Notes under the pieces: generated by a model
The model's input: the letters and a program-made list of their open reading frames with translations, nothing else
What the model was told of the DNA's origin: nothing
The model's database searches: none
Position numbers and translations under genes: made by a program
Source of the DNA: Palsa-513 sp036510225
GTDB lineage: Bacteria; Actinomycetota; Thermoleophilia; Solirubrobacterales; Solirubrobacteraceae
Direction of reading: 5' to 3'
Length of the DNA stretch: 28,945 bases
NCBI GenBank assembly: GCA_036510225.1
Contig: DATCEH010000088.1
Span: forward strand, 1 to 28,945
In this document: one piece after another, positions 18,624 through 28,765 of the stretch
How the letters are laid out: each line of letters opens with the position of its first letter
Position numbering within the stretch: the first letter of the stretch is position 1

Positions 18624-19729
18624 TGGGCGCTCCAGAGGCGCGCGCGAGGATTGCCGTTGAGGACCTTGGAGAGGGCGTCCACGGCTTCCCGCTGCTCGTC
18701 GTTGAGCTCGTCCGGCACGTCGATCACGAAACGGTAGAGGATGTTGCCCTTGCCGTCACCGCCGAGTCGTGGGGGCCCTTCGCCGCGCAGCCGCTGGACG
18801 GTCCCGTGATGTGTCCCGGCCGGGACGCGCAGGCGCTTGCTGCCGTTCAGGGTGGGCACTTCGATCTCGGCTCCGCGGATCGCCTCGACGACCGTCAGCG
18901 GGACCTCGACCTCGACGTTCTCGCCCTTGCGGATGAAGACCCGCGACGGATCGACCTTGGTCACGACGTACAGGTCGCCGGCCGGCCCGCCCCGCTGGCC
19001 GGGCTCGCCCTTCCCGGGCAGGCGGATCCGGCTGCCGTCACGCACACCGGCAGGGATGTTCACGCGATAGCGCTTGACCGACCGCGTGACGCCCGACCCG
19101 GCGCACGTCGGGCAGGGGTCCTCGATCACGGTTCCACTGCCGCCGCACTGACTGCACGGTTGCGAGATCGAGAACATGCCGTGGCCCTGGGCCTCGATCC
19201 CACGGCCCTGGCAGCGCGGGCAGACCGACGCGCTCGTGCCCGGGCGGGCACCCGTGCCCGAGCATGTCGTGCAACGGGTCGGCGTCGGCACCGAGAGGGG
19301 GATCTGCGCGCCGGAGACGGCCTGGTCGAAGCTGATCTGGATCGATGCCTCGAGGTCGCGGCCACGCTGCGGCTGCGGCTTGCGCGAGTTCGCGCCGCCG
19401 CCGCCGCCGCCGGCCGCGCCGCCGAACAGATTGGAGAAGATGTCGCCGAGCCCGCTCGTGTCGAAGCCGCCGGCGCCGGGAAACGGCGAGCCGCCTGCCC
19501 CGGCGGGCGCGAACGGCGCCTTGCCCCGGTCGTAGTCACGGCGCTTCTCGGGGTCGGCGAGGACGTCGTGGGCCTGCGAGATCTCCTTGAAGCGCTCCTC
19601 GGCCGCCTTGTCGCCCGGGTTGCGGTCGGGGTGGTATTTGCGCGCCAGCTTGCGGTAGGTCTTCTTGATCTCCTCGGCGGACGCCTTGCGGTCCACGCCG
19701 AGCACGGCGTAGAGGTCCTTGCTAGCCAC
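18620..19729 (-). CDS. dnaJ: Co-chaperone DnaJ
   Basis: DnaJ delivers unfolded clients to DnaK and stimulates its ATPase. The 369-residue type I protein has a J domain with the HPD motif (33-35), a Gly/Phe-rich stretch including a run of Gly near residue 107, and a cysteine-rich domain with four CxxCxGxG-type repeats (CTTCSGTG, CPRCQGRG, CSQCGGSG, CPTCAGSG). The C-terminal substrate domains follow. The start is GTG, 5 nt after the grpE stop. Its TGA overlaps the hspR GTG. Confidence 0.97.
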   Translation of the reverse strand: MASKDLYAVLGVDRKASAEEIKKTYRKLARKYHPDRNPGDKAAEERFKEISQAHDVLADPEKRRDYDRGKAPFAPAGAGGSPFPGAGGFDTSGLGDIFSNLFGGAAGGGGGGANSRKPQPQRGRDLEASIQISFDQAVSGAQIPLSVPTPTRCTTCSGTGARPGTSASVCPRCQGRGIEAQGHGMFSISQPCSQCGGSGTVIEDPCPTCAGSGVTRSVKRYRVNIPAGVRDGSRIRLPGKGEPGQRGGPAGDLYVVTKVDPSRVFIRKGENVEVEVPLTVVEAIRGAEIEVPTLNGSKRLRVPAGTHHGTVQRLRGEGPPRLGGDGKGNILYRFVIDVPDELNDEQREAVDALSKVLNGNPRARLWSAQ

Positions 19730-19734
19730 GCCGA

Positions 19735-20360
19735 TCAGCTCCCCGGCGGGTCACCGGGCGGAAGCTCCCCGGCGACGACGACCCGCGCCGGGCGGATCAC
19801 GTTGCCGTCGAGCCGATAGCCCGACTGGTAGACCTCGACGACGGTTCCGGGGTCCGCGCCCGGGACATGATGTTGAGCGATCGCCTCGTGGAAGGCCGGG
19901 TCGAAGCGCTCGCCGACCGGCTCGTAGGCCTCGACGCCGACGCGGGCGAAGGCGGCCAGCAGCTCGCCGTGGACGAGTCGCATGCCCTCGGCCAGCGTCG
20001 TCGACTCGTCGCCGGCCGCGGACCCGTGCGTCGCCGCGGCGAGTGCGCGGCCGAGATTGTCGATCGCCGGGAGCAGCTCGCGGACGACCCGGGCCGTCGC
20101 GCGCGCCTCGGCACCGGCCGCGTCCCGGGCGACCCGCTTGCGGTAGTTCTCGAGGTCGGCGCGCGTGCGCTGTGCGAGCGCGAGGTACTCGTCGCGCTCG
20201 GCCGCCCGCCTGCTGAGCGCGGCGAGATCGAGCAGGTCGTCCTGCCCGGCGGCCGGGTCGTCTGCGGGCGCGGCCTGACCGTCAGGACTCGTCTGGGCGT
20301 GCTCGTCTCCGGTCGACGGCGGAGCTGCGCCGTCGACCGGGACCGATGTCTGCTCGTCGG

Positions 20361-20364
<4 letters not shown>
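19735..20364 (-). CDS. grpE: Nucleotide exchange factor GrpE
   Basis: GrpE releases ADP from DnaK. The 209-residue protein has an acidic, disordered N-terminus (about 1-45), a long helix (RAAERDEYLALAQRTRADLENYRKR) and the conserved C-terminal beta domain (VGERFDPAFHEAIAQ, then VVEVYQSGYRLDGNVIRPARVVV). Its ATG overlaps the dnaK stop (ATGA), so it is translationally coupled to dnaK. Confidence 0.96.
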
Positions 20365-22274
<1,910 letters not shown>

Positions 22275-22311
22275 TGTTGGCTCGCTCCTTGCTAGTCCTG
22301 GCCCTGGGAAA

Positions 22312-22352
22312 AAATCTAAGTGGCAAGATAGCAGATCTCGGGAGCGTGCCAA
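22312..22352 (-). promoter_or_regulatory. dnaK promoter with dyad operator
   Basis: On the minus strand, TTGGCA (22347-22352) and TATCTT (22325-22330) are separated by 16 nt, a plausible vegetative promoter. The -10 lies inside the dyad AAATCTA-N13-CAGATCT (22312-22338), which matches the clpB dyad at 22 of 27 positions. This leaves a leader of about 45 nt before dnaK. Confidence 0.72.
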
Positions 22353-22444
22353 CGAGGCTCTGGATCACGCACGACGGGTGCCGGGTGGCGCGCGGGGAGG
22401 GCGGCCGGAGGGGGTCGGGCGGCGGTCGATCGCACCCCGCAACG

Positions 22445-22475
22445 CACTGACGCCCCGGGGGTAGGGGCGTCAGTG
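22445..22475. terminator. Strong hairpin between dnaK promoter and pucR-type gene
   Basis: A perfect 12-bp stem (CACTGACGCCCC / GGGGCGTCAGTG) encloses a 7-nt loop. No T-run follows on either strand, as in the I-shaped terminators proposed for actinobacteria. It lies about 90 nt past the stop of the minus-strand regulator and would keep its transcription out of the dnaK promoter. Confidence 0.65.
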
Positions 22476-22563
22476 GTGCTTCTGGGCGGGTGATGCGGGG
22501 TGTCGCTTACGCAGTATTCAACGGCACCTTGAAGCCGACCTAAACCAGCGTCTTAGCATCGTG

Positions 22564-23799
22564 TTAACCGGTCGGCGGCGGGCGCTTGGCCCGGGTCGCC
22601 AACTCCAGCGCGAAGCGTGCGTCCGGGTCGTCGAGCGCGGCCCCGAAGCACTCGCGCAGGCGAGCCAGGCGGTAGCGCACGGTCTGCGGGTGTACGTGGA
22701 GGACCTCGGCGACGTCGGGCACGCTCCCCTGGCAGCGCAGCCACGCGCCGAGTGTGGCGAGCAGCCGCTCGGCGGCGGCCGGCGTCAGGCCGTCGAGCGG
22801 TGCCAGGCAGCGGCCGGCGAGTTCGTCGAGGAGCTGGGGATCGCGGTGGAGGACGAGCGTGACGAGTCGCTCGTCGGCGACGACCAGGCCGCCGGCCGGG
22901 AGCATGCCGGCGATCTGGAGGCGCAGGCAGGCGCGCGCGCGGGCGAAGCTCCTGCCGGCTTCGCCGGGCGGCACGCTCGGGCCGATCGCCCCGGTCGTCC
23001 GGCGCAGCGCGGTGCTCACGGCCTCCCGGCGGCCGGGGGCGTCGGGGTCGGGGAGGAGCATGCAGCAGCAGCCGTCGAGCGGCACGGCGATCGCGCCGTC
23101 GCCGATCCGGGCGGCGAGCCGCTCGGCGTCGAAGTAGTCGCAGGCCAGCACGGCCAGCGTCCGCGGCAGCTTCCACGAGGCGGTCGACGCCGCCTGCTCG
23201 AGCTCGTCGGCGGGAGCGCCCTCGACGAGCAGCCGGACGAGGTGCTGGCGGCGACCCTGGCGCTCACTCGCGTGGGCCGCCTGCTCGCGGGCGTAGCCCT
23301 CGACCGACTCGGCCGAGAGCTCGTCGATGTAGGCGAAGATCGACTCTGCGAGGAGCGAGAGCTGGTCGGGGTCGACGCCCGCGCCGCGGGCGACGCCGGC
23401 CAGCCGCCGCCAGGAGATCCGGGCGCCGAGGCGGTAGGCCATCTGGAGGGCGTCGAGCCGCCGGCCGGCGCGGAGCTCGCCGCGGCCGAGCTCGACGTAG
23501 ACGCTCCGCCCGGGGCGGGCCGCCGGTGCGGTCGCCGGCTGGGCGGCCGGGTGGGTGGGGGGGCCCATCTGATCGACGAACTGACGCAGGGCCTCCTCGA
23601 TCGCGTTGCGGACGGTCGAGCCGAAGACCCCCTGCATCGGACGGTGGTACTCGGGTATGTTGGCTCGCAGGGCGCCGAGGATCTCGTCGGCCAGGCCGGC
23701 GAGCTCCGGCAGGAGAACGGCGGCGAGCTCCGGGTCGAGACTCTCCCAGGGCCGCGTAAACTCGGGATCTTGTTCGATGTTGACAAGATTTGGTTCCAC
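22564..23799 (-). CDS. PucR/CdaR-type transcriptional regulator
   Basis: This is a 411-residue regulator. The C-terminal helix-turn-helix (359-386, VPDVAEVLHVHPQTVRYRLARLRE) is the PucR-type HTH. The central part (about 180-340) resembles the degenerate GGDEF-like domain of CdaR regulators, and the N-terminal 170 residues may bind an effector. It starts at a GTG (reading MEPNLVNIEQDPEF). It is transcribed away from the desaturase at 23853, with only 53 nt between them and a strong dyad touching its start codon, so it probably controls the desaturase and itself. The effector is unknown; a fatty-acid signal is a reasonable guess from the neighbour only. Confidence 0.9.
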   Translation of the reverse strand: MEPNLVNIEQDPEFTRPWESLDPELAAVLLPELAGLADEILGALRANIPEYHRPMQGVFGSTVRNAIEEALRQFVDQMGPPTHPAAQPATAPAARPGRSVYVELGRGELRAGRRLDALQMAYRLGARISWRRLAGVARGAGVDPDQLSLLAESIFAYIDELSAESVEGYAREQAAHASERQGRRQHLVRLLVEGAPADELEQAASTASWKLPRTLAVLACDYFDAERLAARIGDGAIAVPLDGCCCMLLPDPDAPGRREAVSTALRRTTGAIGPSVPPGEAGRSFARARACLRLQIAGMLPAGGLVVADERLVTLVLHRDPQLLDELAGRCLAPLDGLTPAAAERLLATLGAWLRCQGSVPDVAEVLHVHPQTVRYRLARLRECFGAALDDPDARFALELATRAKRPPPTG

Positions 23800-23825
23800 A
23801 AGTTGGCGATTATGCCAAGAACTTG
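23799..23825. promoter_or_regulatory. Dyad operator between regulator and desaturase
   Basis: A perfect inner repeat TTGGC-N6-GCCAA is flanked by outer arms CAAGTT and AACTTG, offset by one base. It covers the start codon of the regulator and lies 28 nt upstream of the desaturase ATG. A second dyad ATCTTG-N11-CAAGAT (23767-23789) falls just inside the regulator gene. The sites fit autoregulation and control of both genes. Confidence 0.6.
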
Positions 23826-23852
23826 CGCGTCTGTGTGTTTAGGCTTTACAGC

Positions 23853-24767
23853 ATGACTAGAGCTGAGCGCAACGTGAACATCGCCGCCGTGCTGATCCCC
23901 TTCCTCGGTGTGCTGGCCGGCGCGATCCTCGCCTGGGGCAGCTGGCTCGTCCCCCACGACCTCGTGATCTTCGGTGTGATGTATGTCCTCAGCGCGTTCG
24001 GCGTGACGGTCGGATTCCACCGCATGCTGACCCACCGGGCCTTCGACACCTACCGACCGTTGCGCTACGTGCTCGCGATCATGGGCTCGCTCGCCGTCCA
24101 GGGGCCGGTCCTCGACTGGGTCGCCGACCACCGCAAGCACCACGCGTACACCGACGAGGACGGCGACCCGCACTCGCCGCACGTCGGTCAGGGCAAGGGC
24201 TTCGGCGGGATGATCCGCGGCCTGTGGCACGCGCACGTCGGCTGGCTGTGGGAGACCAACGGGCAGGCCGAGAAGCGCCGCTTCTGTCCGGACCTCTACG
24301 CCGACCCGGGCCTGCGGTGGATCCACAAGCGCTTCCCGGTGATCACGCTGGCCACGCTCGGCCTGCCGTTCGTCGCCGGGCTGGTCTGGAGCGGGACCCT
24401 GCGCGGCGGCATCGAGGCGGCCCTCTGGGGTGGCCTGGTCCGGATCTTCCTCGTCCATCACGTGACCTGGAGCGTCAACTCGATCTGCCACTTCTTCGGC
24501 TCGCGCCGTTTCGACGTCGAGGATCTCTCGACCAACGTCTTCTGGCTGTCGCTGCCGACGCTGGGCGAGTCGTGGCACCACAACCACCACGCCTTCCCCC
24601 AGTCGGCGCGCCACGGTCTGCGGTGGTACGAGCTCGATCCGTCGGGCTGGCTGATCCAGATCTTCGCGAAGCTGGGCCTGGCCTGGGACGTGGTCCTGAT
24701 CGACCGGGAGAAGCAGCAGGCGAAGCTCGTCCGACCGCGCCCGGACGCCGCGACCGCCCAGGCCTGA
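23853..24767 (+). CDS. Membrane acyl-CoA/fatty-acid desaturase
   Basis: This 304-residue integral membrane di-iron desaturase is of the stearoyl-CoA delta-9 type. It should introduce a cis double bond into saturated acyl chains. Three histidine boxes are complete: HRMLTH (56-61), HRKHH (93-97) and HHNHH (242-246), with extra conserved His in VHH and NSICH (about 202-213). Four hydrophobic segments are visible (about 10-32, 36-54, 72-90, 163-200). The chosen ATG (MTRAERNVNI) follows the divergent regulator's operator; a longer frame to 23790 crosses that operator and is rejected. Chain position specificity cannot be read from sequence. Confidence 0.94.
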   Translation: MTRAERNVNIAAVLIPFLGVLAGAILAWGSWLVPHDLVIFGVMYVLSAFGVTVGFHRMLTHRAFDTYRPLRYVLAIMGSLAVQGPVLDWVADHRKHHAYTDEDGDPHSPHVGQGKGFGGMIRGLWHAHVGWLWETNGQAEKRRFCPDLYADPGLRWIHKRFPVITLATLGLPFVAGLVWSGTLRGGIEAALWGGLVRIFLVHHVTWSVNSICHFFGSRRFDVEDLSTNVFWLSLPTLGESWHHNHHAFPQSARHGLRWYELDPSGWLIQIFAKLGLAWDVVLIDREKQQAKLVRPRPDAATAQA

Positions 24768-24832
24768 GCCGGGGAGGGGATAATCGGGAGCCTCGCGAAC
24801 CCGTCCGCGCAGCGCGCCCAGGAGCAGGCTCG

Positions 24833-25834
24833 ATGACGACAGACCCGACCGGCCTGCGCGACTGCGAAATCTCGACGCGGGAGCTGAACATCCACGGACG
24901 CATCCAGAGCTACCGGATCGCCGGGTCGGGGCCGGTTCTCCTGCTGCTGCACGGGATCGCCGGGACGGCCGAGGCCTGGATCCCGTCGATGCCGCTGCTC
25001 GCGCGCCGGTTCACGGTGATCGCGCCGGACCTCCCGGGTCACGGGAGCTCCGACAAGGCGCCGGGCGACTACTCGCTGGGCGCGCTGGCCAACAGCATCC
25101 GTGACCTCCTCGTCGGCCTGGGACACACGCGGGCGACGATCGTCGGCCACTCGCTCGGCGGGGGCGTGGCGATGCAGTTCGCCTATCAGTACCCGGAGCG
25201 CTGCGAGCGGCTCGTGCTGGTCGCAAGCGGCGGCCTCGGGCGCTCGGTCAACGGACTGCTCCGGGCCGCGGCCCTCCCGGGTGCGGGTCTCGTCCTGTCG
25301 GTTGCGGCCCCGCCGATCGTGGCCGTCGGCGGCCTGATCGGGTCGCTCGCCGGCCGCGTGGGGTTGCGTCCGGCGCCGGATGTCCGCGAGGTCTCGCGGG
25401 GTTTCGCGACGCTTGTCGACGGGCAGACGCGATCGGCGTTCATCGACACTCTGCGGTCTGTCGTCTCGCCGTCGGGCCAGCGGGTCGACGCGACGAACAA
25501 GCTCTACCTGGCCGCGGGCATGCCGGTCCTGATCGTCTGGGGCGCGAAGGACCCGATCATTCCGGCGAACCACGGTCGGCGGGCTCACAGCCTGATCCCG
25601 AACAGCACGTACGTCGAGTTCGCGCAGGCCGGTCACACGCCGCACGTCGACGACCCCCACCGCTTCGCCGACGCGGTCCTCGACTTCGCCGCGGAGAACC
25701 CGCCGTGCCGGGCGACTGCCGACAGCTGGGGTCGGCTGCTGCAGGCCGGGGTCGGGTCGCTCGCCGATCCGGTCGGCCGGGCGCCGGAGATCGACGACCT
25801 GCTGCTCGAGCAGCACACCGACCGACCGGCCTGA
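24833..25834 (+). CDS. Alpha/beta-fold hydrolase
   Basis: This 333-residue cytosolic hydrolase has a complete triad: Ser107 in GHSLGG, Asp240 in WGAKDPIIP, and His268 in AGHTPHVDDP. The oxyanion-hole region LLLLHGIAGTAEAW and the motif DLPGHGSSDKAP are standard. A cap region lies at about 135-205. The C-terminal 45 residues are an extra Gly/Asp-rich tail. AGGAG 8 nt upstream fixes the ATG, and GATAAT at 24779-24784 is a possible -10. It lies 66 nt after the desaturase and 4 nt before the hemolysin III gene, so the three may form one lipid-related operon. The substrate is unknown; esters or lactones are typical of this broad family. Confidence 0.93.
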   Translation: MTTDPTGLRDCEISTRELNIHGRIQSYRIAGSGPVLLLLHGIAGTAEAWIPSMPLLARRFTVIAPDLPGHGSSDKAPGDYSLGALANSIRDLLVGLGHTRATIVGHSLGGGVAMQFAYQYPERCERLVLVASGGLGRSVNGLLRAAALPGAGLVLSVAAPPIVAVGGLIGSLAGRVGLRPAPDVREVSRGFATLVDGQTRSAFIDTLRSVVSPSGQRVDATNKLYLAAGMPVLIVWGAKDPIIPANHGRRAHSLIPNSTYVEFAQAGHTPHVDDPHRFADAVLDFAAENPPCRATADSWGRLLQAGVGSLADPVGRAPEIDDLLLEQHTDRPA

Positions 25835-25838
25835 GGCG

Positions 25839-26522
25839 ATGAGCACGACCGCTGGCGCCGAGCTGGGGGCGGTCGGTCCCGACGCGCCGGTCAAGCCGCG
25901 CCTGCGAGGGGTCTGGCACCAGTACGGGTTCTTCGTCTCGCTGATCGCCGGCGCCGCCCTGATCGCGACGACGCCGCCCGGACGGGGCCTGGTCGCCGCC
26001 GTCGTCTACGCCGCGTCGGTCTCGGCCCTGCTGGGGACGAGCGCGCTCTACCACCGGATCACCTGGCAGCCGGCGGCCCGCCGGCGGATGCGCCGGCTCG
26101 ACCACGCGATGATCTTCGTGCTGATCGCCGGCAGCTACACGCCGATCGTCCTCCTGGCGATGTCCGGCACGCTCGCCGTGGTCGTGTTCTGTGTCGCGTG
26201 GGGCGGCGCCCTCGCGGGCGTCCTGGTCGAGTTCTTCTGGATCGACCACCCACGCTACGTCTCGGCCGTGATCGGGAGCGCCCTCGGCTGGACGTCGCTC
26301 GTGATGGTCGGGCAACTGCGCGACACGGTCGGCTGGTTGGCCGTGGCCGGTTTCATCTTCGGGGGCGTCCTCTACACGATCGGCGCGACGATCTACTCCC
26401 GTAAGCGGCCGGACCCGATCCCCGGCGTGTTCGGCTACCACGAGGTCTTCCATGCCCTCGTGCTCGCGGCCGCGGCGATCCACTACGCGGTGATCGCCTT
26501 CATGGTGATGCCGCGAGCCTGA
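25839..26522 (+). CDS. trhA: Hemolysin III family (TrhA/PAQR-like) membrane protein
   Basis: This 227-residue membrane protein has seven predicted transmembrane segments. Family motifs are SALYHR, RLDHAMIFVLIAGSYTP and GYHEVFHALV, whose Ser, Asp and His residues form the presumed zinc site of the PAQR/hemolysin III superfamily. Bacterial members such as TrhA are linked to membrane-lipid homeostasis. That suits its place 4 nt behind the hydrolase and near a fatty-acid desaturase. Confidence 0.93.
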   Translation: MSTTAGAELGAVGPDAPVKPRLRGVWHQYGFFVSLIAGAALIATTPPGRGLVAAVVYAASVSALLGTSALYHRITWQPAARRRMRRLDHAMIFVLIAGSYTPIVLLAMSGTLAVVVFCVAWGGALAGVLVEFFWIDHPRYVSAVIGSALGWTSLVMVGQLRDTVGWLAVAGFIFGGVLYTIGATIYSRKRPDPIPGVFGYHEVFHALVLAAAAIHYAVIAFMVMPRA

Positions 26523-26541
26523 CCGGCCGACGCCGGGGCCG

Positions 26542-26553
26542 GTGATCGATCAC
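26542..26553. promoter_or_regulatory. 12-bp palindrome upstream of the crotonase gene
   Basis: GTGATCGATCAC is perfectly self-complementary and lies 10 nt before the GTG of the crotonase-fold gene. It could be an operator; no supporting second copy was seen. Confidence 0.3.
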
Positions 26554-26563
26554 AGTTACCGGC

Positions 26564-27373
26564 GTGTCGTCTGTTCTGCGCGAGCGTCTCGAAGACGGAA
26601 TCGAGGTTCTGCGACTGAATCGCCCACGCGCGCGGAATGCGCTCGATACGCCGATGTTGCGGCTGCTGGTCGCCACGCTGGACGAGCTCGCCGGGGATCC
26701 GTCCCTGCGGGTGATCGTCTTCTCGACGACGAGCACCCGGGCGCTGTGCTCGGGGATCGACATCAAGGAGCCGCTTGATCACGCCGGCGGCGTCGCCCGG
26801 ATGGAGGCGTTCATGTCGTTCTTCGCGGCGCTCGATCGCTGCCGCGTGCCGACCGTCGGGGTGTGCGTCGGCTCGTGCGTCGGTGGTGGCGCGGAGATCG
26901 TGACCGGCGTCGATCTGCGGGTCGGCGCGAGGAATCTGGGCGTCTCGTGGGCCGGCGGTCGGCTCGGCGTTCCGGTCGGCGCGGCGCGCCTCGTGCCGTT
27001 GGTCGGGCTGTCCCGCGCGAAGGAGTTGATCTTCAGCGGTCGGACGGTCGGCGTCGAGGAGGCGCGCGACATCGGTCTGCTGTCGCGGATCGCCGAGACC
27101 GACGATGCTGAGGCCGCGGGAATCGCGATGGCCCGGGAGGTCGCGATTCATCCGAGCGAGGGGATCCGTCGGATGAAGCTGATGTTCCGTCAGCTCGAGG
27201 AGACCGGGCCGCGGGTGGCCGCGGAGAACGAGATCCTGCTCGACTGGCAGATTCACGGGGTCGGGCTGCCGTCCGGCGACCCGGCTCCGGACTCGGCTCA
27301 GCCGTCCGGCGAGGTTCCGGCTCCCGACTCGGCTCAGCCGTCCGGCGAGGTTCGCGGGTCGGCCCGGCCGTAG
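26564..27373 (+). CDS. Enoyl-CoA hydratase/isomerase (crotonase) family protein
   Basis: This 269-residue crotonase-fold protein likely acts on an acyl-CoA. The oxyanion-hole segments are present (LCSGIDIKE near 61-69 and GSCVGGGAEI near 103-112), with Glu111 at the first catalytic position. The second glutamate of true hydratases, in the usual PE-x-x-LG motif, is replaced: the sequence reads WAGGRLG, with Gly131 there. It may thus be an isomerase, a hydrolase, a decarboxylase or an inactive member rather than a hydratase. The C-terminal 33 residues are a Pro/Ser tail with a repeated PAPDSAQPSGE unit. It starts at GTG with no Shine-Dalgarno. Confidence 0.88.
   Translation: MSSVLRERLEDGIEVLRLNRPRARNALDTPMLRLLVATLDELAGDPSLRVIVFSTTSTRALCSGIDIKEPLDHAGGVARMEAFMSFFAALDRCRVPTVGVCVGSCVGGGAEIVTGVDLRVGARNLGVSWAGGRLGVPVGAARLVPLVGLSRAKELIFSGRTVGVEEARDIGLLSRIAETDDAEAAGIAMAREVAIHPSEGIRRMKLMFRQLEETGPRVAAENEILLDWQIHGVGLPSGDPAPDSAQPSGEVPAPDSAQPSGEVRGSARP
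27268..27348. repeat. In-frame tandem repeat at the 3' end of the crotonase gene
   Basis: The block GCCGTCCGGCGA recurs at 27268, 27301 and 27337 (spacings of 33 and 36 bp). It encodes the repeated Pro/Ser-rich tail units and is probably a slippage product. Confidence 0.8.
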
Positions 27374-27422
27374 CCGCGCGTCGTCTGCGCGACGCGACGC
27401 GGCGGACGAGCTCGTCGGAGGT

Positions 27423-27959
27423 TCAGTCGAGGCCGCCTTTGCAGGTCGCCGCGTGGACCTGCTCGGTCAGTCCGCGGAGCTTCTCGGCGAGCGTGTGGAT
27501 CTGCTCGGTCAGCTCGGTGTTCCGCTGGAGCAGGTCGGTCTGGAACTTCGAGAGCTCGTCGCGATGCCTGGCCGCGGCTTCCTCGTTGGCCCGGTCGGTC
27601 GTCGTCTGGGCCTTCTGGGCGATGATCACCAGGGCTCCCGTGTAGAAGGCGACCGCCGAGAAGATCAGGTTGAGCAGGATGAACGGCGCCGGGTCGAACC
27701 CCTGGCCGTTGAGGAGGCCGGTCCACGACGTCCTGAGGAAGTGGACGACGTGGTTGGCGAGGATCCAGCCGATGATCACGGCCGAGCTGACGACGAGGAA
27801 GGCGACCGTTCCCATCCCGCTGGCGACGGCCTCGGCGAAGCGCTCCATGAAGCTGTGCCGGCCTCCGGCTCCGCCCTTGCCGCCCTTGTAGTGCGTGTGA
27901 TGGCGCAGAGGATCCGGCGTGGCCGGTTCCGGCTGAGCGGGGGCTTGGGTGGTCGGCAT
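27423..27959 (-). CDS. DUF1003 family membrane protein
   Basis: This 178-residue protein has two membrane helices (about 48-70 and 93-115) separated by the segment NGQGFDPAPFILLN. The conserved DUF1003 stretch AFYTGALVIIAQKAQTTTDR runs out of the second helix, and a Glu/Gln-rich coiled coil follows (120-170). The function of the family is not established. GGAGGG 7 nt before the ATG fixes the start; a longer frame upstream is Pro/Arg low-complexity. The gene is convergent with the crotonase gene and divergent from the small secreted gene at 28144. Confidence 0.9.
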   Translation of the reverse strand: MPTTQAPAQPEPATPDPLRHHTHYKGGKGGAGGRHSFMERFAEAVASGMGTVAFLVVSSAVIIGWILANHVVHFLRTSWTGLLNGQGFDPAPFILLNLIFSAVAFYTGALVIIAQKAQTTTDRANEEAAARHRDELSKFQTDLLQRNTELTEQIHTLAEKLRGLTEQVHAATCKGGLD

Positions 27960-28143
27960 CTGCTGCCCTCCGGATCGAGTTCGTGGGTTGGCTCCGGTCG
28001 TGGCCGGATCGGGTGATCTTGGCGGAGACCGTGGACCGGCCGTACCGACCGACCCGGCCGCCGGTGCGCGAGCCGACACGAAATCCCCGTGTGGCGCCGG
28101 CGAGGAGTACTGTCGGGAGACGGACAGTCCAAGGGGACGACAG

Positions 28144-28635
28144 ATGACGCTTTCAAGGGGATCCAGGCCGGCCATCCGTGGCGCCACGTTCGCGGCAGTG
28201 CTGATCGCAGCCGCCCTCGCCGGGCCGGTCGGCGTCCCGGCGCAGGCGTCGGCGAGCTCACTCAGCCAGGTCAGAACCGTCTACCGGGGAGTGCTCACGG
28301 CCGAGTACTTCGGTCCGTCGAGTGGAGTCTGCGGGCGCCTGAGTGCGAGCGGGCGGGCGTCGTTCACGGCCGGCGGCGGCGGTACGTGCGCGCACGTCTT
28401 CGCGACCGAGCAGCACGTCCTTCGCCACAAGGTCCCGGGAGTCGACGACTCCGGCTACACGGCGACCCAGTGGCGTCAGGTCGTCGACCAGGTGATGGCG
28501 ATGCTCACGGTGACGCTGCACGGCGCGACCAAGGCGTCGGCGATCGGACCGTCGGGGATCCCCGGGCGGACGCACCTCGTCAAGACCGGCGGGCGCTGGC
28601 TGTTCACCAGCTACCCGCCGACGATCGAATCCTGA
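28144..28635 (+). CDS. Small secreted protein of unknown function
   Basis: This 163-residue protein has a typical signal peptide (AIRGATFAAVLIAAALAGPV, cleavage after AQASA). The mature part starts with a helix and then CGRLSASGRASF and GTCAHVFATEQ, with two cysteines. This pattern recalls the NTF2-like secreted proteins of actinobacteria, but the match is loose. AAGGGGA about 7 nt upstream supports the ATG. It is the last gene before repeat copy C. Confidence 0.8.
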   Translation: MTLSRGSRPAIRGATFAAVLIAAALAGPVGVPAQASASSLSQVRTVYRGVLTAEYFGPSSGVCGRLSASGRASFTAGGGGTCAHVFATEQHVLRHKVPGVDDSGYTATQWRQVVDQVMAMLTVTLHGATKASAIGPSGIPGRTHLVKTGGRWLFTSYPPTIES

Positions 28636-28765
28636 GCGGTCCCCCGGCCGGACGGGTCTGTGACGAGGAGACGCACGCTCTGGTCGTGGTGAGCGCAGTT
28701 GTGACTCGAGGATCACTGCCCAGGCTCGGGAGGTCAGGGTCGCGCGCGCTCTCCGCCGAGGGACT
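28636..28765. other. Intergenic, before repeat C
   Basis: This GC-rich spacer follows the small secreted gene. No gene or clear hairpin is seen. Confidence 0.4.

Noticed and set aside
22275..22352. Canonical HAIR or CIRCE operator at dnaK
   Set aside because: Neither CTTGAGT-N7-ACTCAAG nor TTAGCACTC-N9-GAGTGCTAA is present; only the AGATCTA-type dyad is.
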